A stretch of 10,522 nt of DNA from Lachnospiraceae bacterium UBA4380 (GTDB lineage Bacteria; Bacillota; Clostridia; Lachnospirales; Lachnospiraceae): contig DGRU01000160.1 of assembly GCA_002390025.1 (NCBI GenBank), positions 1 through 10,522 of the forward strand, given 5' to 3'. Each line of letters starts with the position of its first letter. Positions within the stretch are counted from its first letter, which is position 1. Position numbers and translations under genes: made by a program. The notes below the pieces were generated by a model that worked only from the letters and a program-made list of their open reading frames with translations, made no database searches and had not been told where the DNA came from. Below, piece after piece: positions 6,691-10,522 of this stretch.

Positions 6691-7263
6691 TTAAACGATC
6701 TGCAGCGCGACGCTGACCAGGCACAGGAGGCCTCCGCCGATGGCGTAGGCTTTGCCGCTGGGTTCGGCGCCCCAGATCTGTCCGGAAATGTATCCTCCCA
6801 CCACGGAAAAAGCGGTGATCACAAAAGCGCAGATCAGTACTGCGGGAAGGCTGAACCGCAGAAGGGCACAGGCGATCCCGCTGAAAAAAGCATGGATACA
6901 CAGGCGCAGCGCCAGGATGATATCCCCCCGGATATCAAGATTCTCCATGCGGTGCTCCAGATAGGTCTTTTTCTGAAAAGCCTTTAGGAGCATGCGGATG
7001 CCAATGCCCGCAAAGATCACGCCGGCCAGGATATGGATCCAGAAAATACTTCTCTCTCTCCCCATCTCAAACCGCAGGATCCAGCTGCCGGCCTGGTATC
7101 CGGCAAGGGAAGCGCCCAGTTGGACTGCCCCCCAGATCAGAGACATCACGGCCGTCCTTGCATCGGTCCGGATCAGATTCGCTCCCCGCTGGATCACGAC
7201 CCCGTAAATCCCGAGTGCAAGCCCGGCAAAAATCACTATTAAAAACAACAGATGCGTTTCCAT
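6691..7263 (-). CDS. Divergent MntP-like integral membrane protein
   Basis: This 190-residue protein has about six hydrophobic segments and matches the MntP manganese-exporter layout: two three-helix halves, a GxRMLLKAF segment at 88-96 ending the first half, and a C-terminal GGYISGQIWG...KAYAIGGGLLCLVSVALQI resembling the GKKAEILGG ending of MntP. By eye-alignment to E. coli MntP, the acidic residues in the membrane core are replaced: the Asp of the first MDAFA-like motif is Gly18, the Glu of GAVET is Gln48, and the Asp of the second SLDAMA-like motif is His124. Manganese export is therefore doubtful, and cargo and role are unknown. The ATG at 7261-7263 has a strong GGAGG at 7270-7274. The gene starts 28 bases after the heptad protein and probably shares its transcript. 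No manganese riboswitch fits in that gap. Confidence 0.7.
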   Translation of the reverse strand: METHLLFLIVIFAGLALGIYGVVIQRGANLIRTDARTAVMSLIWGAVQLGASLAGYQAGSWILRFEMGRERSIFWIHILAGVIFAGIGIRMLLKAFQKKTYLEHRMENLDIRGDIILALRLCIHAFFSGIACALLRFSLPAVLICAFVITAFSVVGGYISGQIWGAEPSGKAYAIGGGLLCLVSVALQIV

Positions 7264-7291
7264 TGCAGTCCTCCGACAGTTCCGGCAGGAA

Positions 7292-10200
7292 TCAGTCCTC
7301 GTCCGTCTCGATACTATCAGTCTTGATAATGAATTTGACGTTATTGTCCTCGTTGTTGAGAGCGCCGCTGAAGGTCTTGTAGGTCTTCGCGGCCTCTTTG
7401 ATCTCCATCAGACTGTCATCCAGGGACCTGATGTTTGTCCGGTAGATATCCGCCAGTTTCCGGATCCCGTCTTCACGGAACTCGATGACGCCGTCGTTGA
7501 GTTCGATGCAGCCGTCCAGCATTTCCTGCATGCCGTCCACAAACTCACCCACACCGCTGACCAGTTCATCCAGGCCGTCATTGAGCTTGCCCGAGTTGCT
7601 GCTCAGCTCTTCGGTGCCGTCTGCCAGCTTTCCGGTGCCCTTTTCAATCTCCTCTGCACCGGCAAGGTACTTCCTGATTCCCTCTGTGAGAGCGGATACC
7701 CCTGTTTTGGCGGCAGATGCACCGGCAGAAAGTTTTCCTGAGCCCTCTTTGAGGGCGGAAACGCCCGCCGTGTAGGCCTCGATGCCTTCCTGCAGCTTGA
7801 TCGAGCCTGCATTGGCATCCGCAATACCGGAGGCAAGCGCATCGGCGCCGTCTTTGAGTGCCGTCATGCCGCTGTTGAGGCTGTCATTTTTGGATACGAG
7901 CTTGGTGAGTCCCGCCGCAAGACCCTCTTCGCCGAAGAGAGAGGCATACAGAGTCTGGATGCCGCTGTTGACAGAGGCGACACCGGCCTCGACCGCCGCT
8001 CCGCTCGACTTCAGGGTCTTCAGATTTGTCTGCATACTCTCGGAGCTGAGTGTGCCCGAAAGTGTTCCCAGCCCTGCATCGACAGCCGCAGCACCGGCCT
8101 GGAGTTCTTTCATTCTGTCAGCAGCTGTCTTTCCCTCTTCATCCTCCTGAGACATAGCTTTTCCGATCGCTGCAATTGCCTCCGCATCTGCCTTGATGGT
8201 TCCCGCATCTGCTGCCAGCGTCTCTTCAGCATCTTTTTTGAGAGCGGCGGCGTCTGAGCCCAGTGCCGAGGCATCTGTACTCAGTTCGTCCAGGGAAAGC
8301 TTTCCTGCCGCATTGGCTGCTGTTTTCAGTGCTTCTGCTTTATCGGATGTCTCCTGTGCAGCTGCAGCCACCTTACCTGCCTCGTCGGCAAGGCTGCCGG
8401 CAGCACTCTTCACGGAATCTGCTGCATCAGAAACCGCTCCTGCGGCAGATTCCGCATCCTCCTTTGCACTGTCCAGACCGCTCCTGGCACTCTCAATCTG
8501 TTCCGCTGCCTTGCCGGCCTTGTCATGAGCCGCCATCAGGGCCTCATTCTTTTTGCCGATCACGGAATTCGCCTCGTCAACCTTGTCGCTGACAGCTTTT
8601 TTTGCGGCTTCCTTTGCCGATCCGGCAGCATCATCGACTGCGTCTTTTGCGGCGTCCGCAGCAGCTTTGGCGGCGGATTTCTTCTCCTCATCGCTCATGG
8701 AGTCGGGAAGTGCATCATACACCTGATCATAGACATCCTGCCGGACATCTCCGCCATCGAGATGGATATCGACATCTCCTGCGGAGATCTTGCCGTCATC
8801 GGCACTGCTGACCTTCGATGCTTCCATTGCCTCGTCGAGAGGGCTTCCCACCTTGTTGACAGAGTCTTTGGCATCGCCGATGGCATCTTTTGCGGAAGAG
8901 GCCGCCTTGTCTGCAGCGTCCGAGGCATCCCCGGCCTTCTTTTTGGGTCCGTCCTCTTCGCTTTCCACTGCGCTCTTGGCCTTTTCGGCGACGGTCTTTG
9001 CCTTGGCCGCCGAGTCGATCACATCCTGTGCGTCGCCGGATGCCCCCGCCAGGGTAGTCTTTACGGATTCCGCATCACTGATGAAATCCGATGCATGGGA
9101 GGCAGCGGTTCCCGCGTCAGCTGCAGCTGTACCTGCATGCGACGCCGCTGTACCGGTATCGGCTGCTGCCTGTCCTGCGGCTTTTGCAGCAGCTTCAATG
9201 CTGCCGCTGAGCTGATTGACAGAAGCGACGAGCTGATCGACACCCGCTTTCACCGCAGAGGCACCCGCTGCAAGTTTTCCGGCAGAAACAGTAATATTCA
9301 CATCTCCTTCTGTTCCGCCGTTTTCCGGCAGCAGAAGGCTGTCTGCGAGCGCATCGGCGCCCTTCACATAGGCGGGAAGACCCTTTTCTTCATCCGCGAG
9401 CTGAGCGGAGCCTTCCTTCAGAGCACTCACGCTGTCTTTTGCGCCGTTCAGGCTGCTGCTTGCAGCCGCCACACCGCCGGTATAGGCACTGATGCCGTCC
9501 CCGATCACTTTTAATCCGGACTGCATTCCCTTTATTCCGCTGCCGAGTGTCTTTTCTCCGTCACTGCCGGTACCCGCTACAAGCTGTTCGATCCCCTTGT
9601 TCAGTGCGGAGTTGTTGTCTGTCAGAGTCTTGGCGCCGTCAGCCAGAGCCTTTGCGCCGCCGGCAAGCTCTTTTGCGCCGTCGCCCAGACTTTTCATGCC
9701 TTTCCGGAGTGTATCATCATTCTCTGTCAGCGTCTGCGCGCCGTCCGCAAGGGTCTGCGCGCCGTCATTGACCTTGTCAACCCCGTCGGTATACTTCCGG
9801 ACGCCGTCCTTCAGCTCCTTTACGCCGTCATAGAGTTCATCCGTGCCGTCTTTTGCCTCCTTCACCCCGTCGACGAGTTCCTGGGTTCCGTCTGCAAGGT
9901 CATCTCCGTCTTTCTCAAGATCGGCGACTTTCTCGTCCATCTCGTCAAAAGCATCCTTGTGATCGGCATCAAAATCCTTCTCGTCCTCTTCATTCATCTC
10001 AAAGACGTTGGAAAAAACCATGGTCAGGCAGGTGCTCATCTTGAAGTCTTTGGCATCCATCGTGATCTCGACACTGCCGGGAATATCCAGATCATCGATC
10101 CTGTCGAGGGTCTTCTGCTTGTCTTTGTCGTCAAGCTTGTTGACAATGTCCTTGGACTCGGTGCGGACTGTCTTGAGACTGTCCTCCAGTCCGGGGAATG

Positions 10201-10522
10201 CCATGCCGACCACCATTGTGTTCTTTCCTTCAGAGACAACAGAGCCGTTGTCAACCTTGACATTGGCTGCCGTATCATTGGAAAACGCCATGCCGGTCAC
10301 TGCCGCGAAGGGGACATAGACGTTCTTGTACTTCATGTTGTTGGTGTAGTCGATATGGATCTTCACCTTGCCGCTCTTGCCTGCCAGGTCCTCAGCGGCA
10401 ATCTCCTTGCCGTCCAGATAATAGGTGATCTTCTCCGACACGGGGGGCTGCCTGGTCGTGGTTCCCTGATAGTAGATGTCGTTTCCGTTGGCGTTCCAGA
10501 CCAGCTTGCCGCCGTCCCGGGA
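7292..10522 (-). CDS. Large secreted Leu/Gly heptad-repeat protein, N-terminus beyond the window (partial)
   Basis: 1076 residues are visible. A GTG at 10439-10441 could be taken as the start, but the frame stays open to the edge with plausible domain sequence (NDIYYQGTT), so the gene almost certainly begins outside. Visible residues 1-180 form a conserved-looking non-repetitive region with YYLDGKEI, EDLAGKSGK and IDYTNN. Then come xxxLxxG heptads (about 206-317), a mixed heptad region (318-440), Ala/Asp/Ser/Lys-rich helical sequence (440-792) interrupted near 575-615, a second heptad block (about 879-1011), and a C-terminus containing FSGALNN and VKFIIKTDSIE. Heptads of this kind are known from YhgE/Pip-type and related surface proteins. 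There is no C-terminal membrane helix and no LPXTG sorting motif, so export with loose or N-terminal attachment is inferred. Only two cysteines are visible (165 and 1005). Function is unknown; a cell-envelope role is likely. Confidence 0.85.
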   Translation of the reverse strand, partial: SRDGGKLVWNANGNDIYYQGTTTRQPPVSEKITYYLDGKEIAAEDLAGKSGKVKIHIDYTNNMKYKNVYVPFAAVTGMAFSNDTAANVKVDNGSVVSEGKNTMVVGMAFPGLEDSLKTVRTESKDIVNKLDDKDKQKTLDRIDDLDIPGSVEITMDAKDFKMSTCLTMVFSNVFEMNEEDEKDFDADHKDAFDEMDEKVADLEKDGDDLADGTQELVDGVKEAKDGTDELYDGVKELKDGVRKYTDGVDKVNDGAQTLADGAQTLTENDDTLRKGMKSLGDGAKELAGGAKALADGAKTLTDNNSALNKGIEQLVAGTGSDGEKTLGSGIKGMQSGLKVIGDGISAYTGGVAAASSSLNGAKDSVSALKEGSAQLADEEKGLPAYVKGADALADSLLLPENGGTEGDVNITVSAGKLAAGASAVKAGVDQLVASVNQLSGSIEAAAKAAGQAAADTGTAASHAGTAAADAGTAASHASDFISDAESVKTTLAGASGDAQDVIDSAAKAKTVAEKAKSAVESEEDGPKKKAGDASDAADKAASSAKDAIGDAKDSVNKVGSPLDEAMEASKVSSADDGKISAGDVDIHLDGGDVRQDVYDQVYDALPDSMSDEEKKSAAKAAADAAKDAVDDAAGSAKEAAKKAVSDKVDEANSVIGKKNEALMAAHDKAGKAAEQIESARSGLDSAKEDAESAAGAVSDAADSVKSAAGSLADEAGKVAAAAQETSDKAEALKTAANAAGKLSLDELSTDASALGSDAAALKKDAEETLAADAGTIKADAEAIAAIGKAMSQEDEEGKTAADRMKELQAGAAAVDAGLGTLSGTLSSESMQTNLKTLKSSGAAVEAGVASVNSGIQTLYASLFGEEGLAAGLTKLVSKNDSLNSGMTALKDGADALASGIADANAGSIKLQEGIEAYTAGVSALKEGSGKLSAGASAAKTGVSALTEGIRKYLAGAEEIEKGTGKLADGTEELSSNSGKLNDGLDELVSGVGEFVDGMQEMLDGCIELNDGVIEFREDGIRKLADIYRTNIRSLDDSLMEIKEAAKTYKTFSGALNNEDNNVKFIIKTDSIETDED
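7490..7888 (-). repeat. Heptad block 2 of the large secreted protein
   Basis: Gly recurs every seventh residue without a break from visible residue 885 to 1011, 19 positions in a single register, with Asn in place of Gly only once (976). Units read xxxLxxG, for example TGKLADG and DELVSG. The block is similar in length to heptad block 1 and lies at the opposite end of the Ala-rich region. Confidence 0.85.
9089..9160 (-). repeat. Short tandem repeat of a 14-residue Ala-rich unit
   Basis: Two near-identical units of the form D(T/A)GTAASHA follow each other at a 14-residue (42-base) period inside the Ala-rich region, at about visible residues 455-478. The period is exactly two heptads, so helical phase is kept. 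It suggests recent internal duplication. Confidence 0.6.
9572..9907 (-). repeat. Heptad block 1 of the large secreted protein
   Basis: The encoded Gly residues fall in one unbroken 7-residue register (visible residues 212 to 317, 16 positions), each unit being roughly xxxLxDG. Gly is present at 14 of them, and Asn replaces it at the other two (268 and 303). Eight consecutive units have Gly with no gap. At DNA level the GACGGC (Asp-Gly) codon pair recurs many times, making the block prone to slippage and recombination. Confidence 0.85.

Noticed and set aside
7264..7291. Manganese (yybP-ykoY) riboswitch expected upstream of MntP genes
   Set aside because: Only 28 bases separate the gene from the upstream stop codon, too short to hold one, and no such structure is recognisable.
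8525..9514. 329-codon open frame on the plus strand
   Set aside because: Antisense to the Ala-rich region of the heptad protein; the Cys/Gly/Ile-rich composition is what GC-rich Ala/Asp codons give in reverse.
10439..10441. GTG as the real start of the heptad protein
   Set aside because: The frame continues to the window edge with domain-like sequence and no signal peptide follows the GTG; the gene is partial.

Overview
The window looks like chromosomal DNA from a Gram-positive Clostridia-type bacterium, most likely a moderately high-GC Lachnospiraceae relative. This is inferred from strong AGGAG-type ribosome binding sites, near-consensus sigma-A promoters, a lipoprotein sugar-binding protein, a LacI regulator with an SRNTVSKAINN recognition helix, and a large secreted protein with Leu/Gly heptad repeats. 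No rRNA, tRNA, CRISPR array, insertion sequence or phage gene was seen.

Left part (1-5264): a minus-strand operon for uptake and hydrolysis of a fructose-containing sugar, probably sucrose or fructo-oligosaccharides. The order of transcription is a GH32 beta-fructosidase (4836-3295), a solute-binding lipoprotein (3203-1905), and two CUT1 ABC permeases (1878-1000 and 1003-140, overlapping by ATGA), ending at a perfect hairpin terminator (17-49). No ATPase gene is present, so the transporter must borrow one. A divergent LacI-family regulator (5265-6389, plus strand) is the obvious local controller. The AT-rich space between the two units holds two sigma-A promoters pointing apart, one with both hexamers perfect. 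Around them lie 11 copies of TNACAT, all on the plus strand, which is an unusual candidate operator array.

Middle (6390-6690): a strong bidirectional terminator sits between the converging units. It is followed by about 200 bases with no convincing gene but several perfect inverted repeats.

Right part (6691-10522): a minus-strand pair. The upstream gene runs off the right edge and encodes a very large, probably exported protein. A conserved N-terminal region is followed by Leu/Gly heptads, a long Ala-rich stretch with a short non-repetitive segment near its centre, a second heptad block, and a conserved unanchored C-terminus. 28 bases downstream lies a small membrane protein resembling MntP manganese exporters but lacking their acidic residues.

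The sugar genes form a coherent regulated system. The right-hand pair is less understood. The best leads for something undescribed are the one-sided TNACAT array, the acid-less MntP relative coupled to the heptad protein, and the symmetric architecture of that protein.
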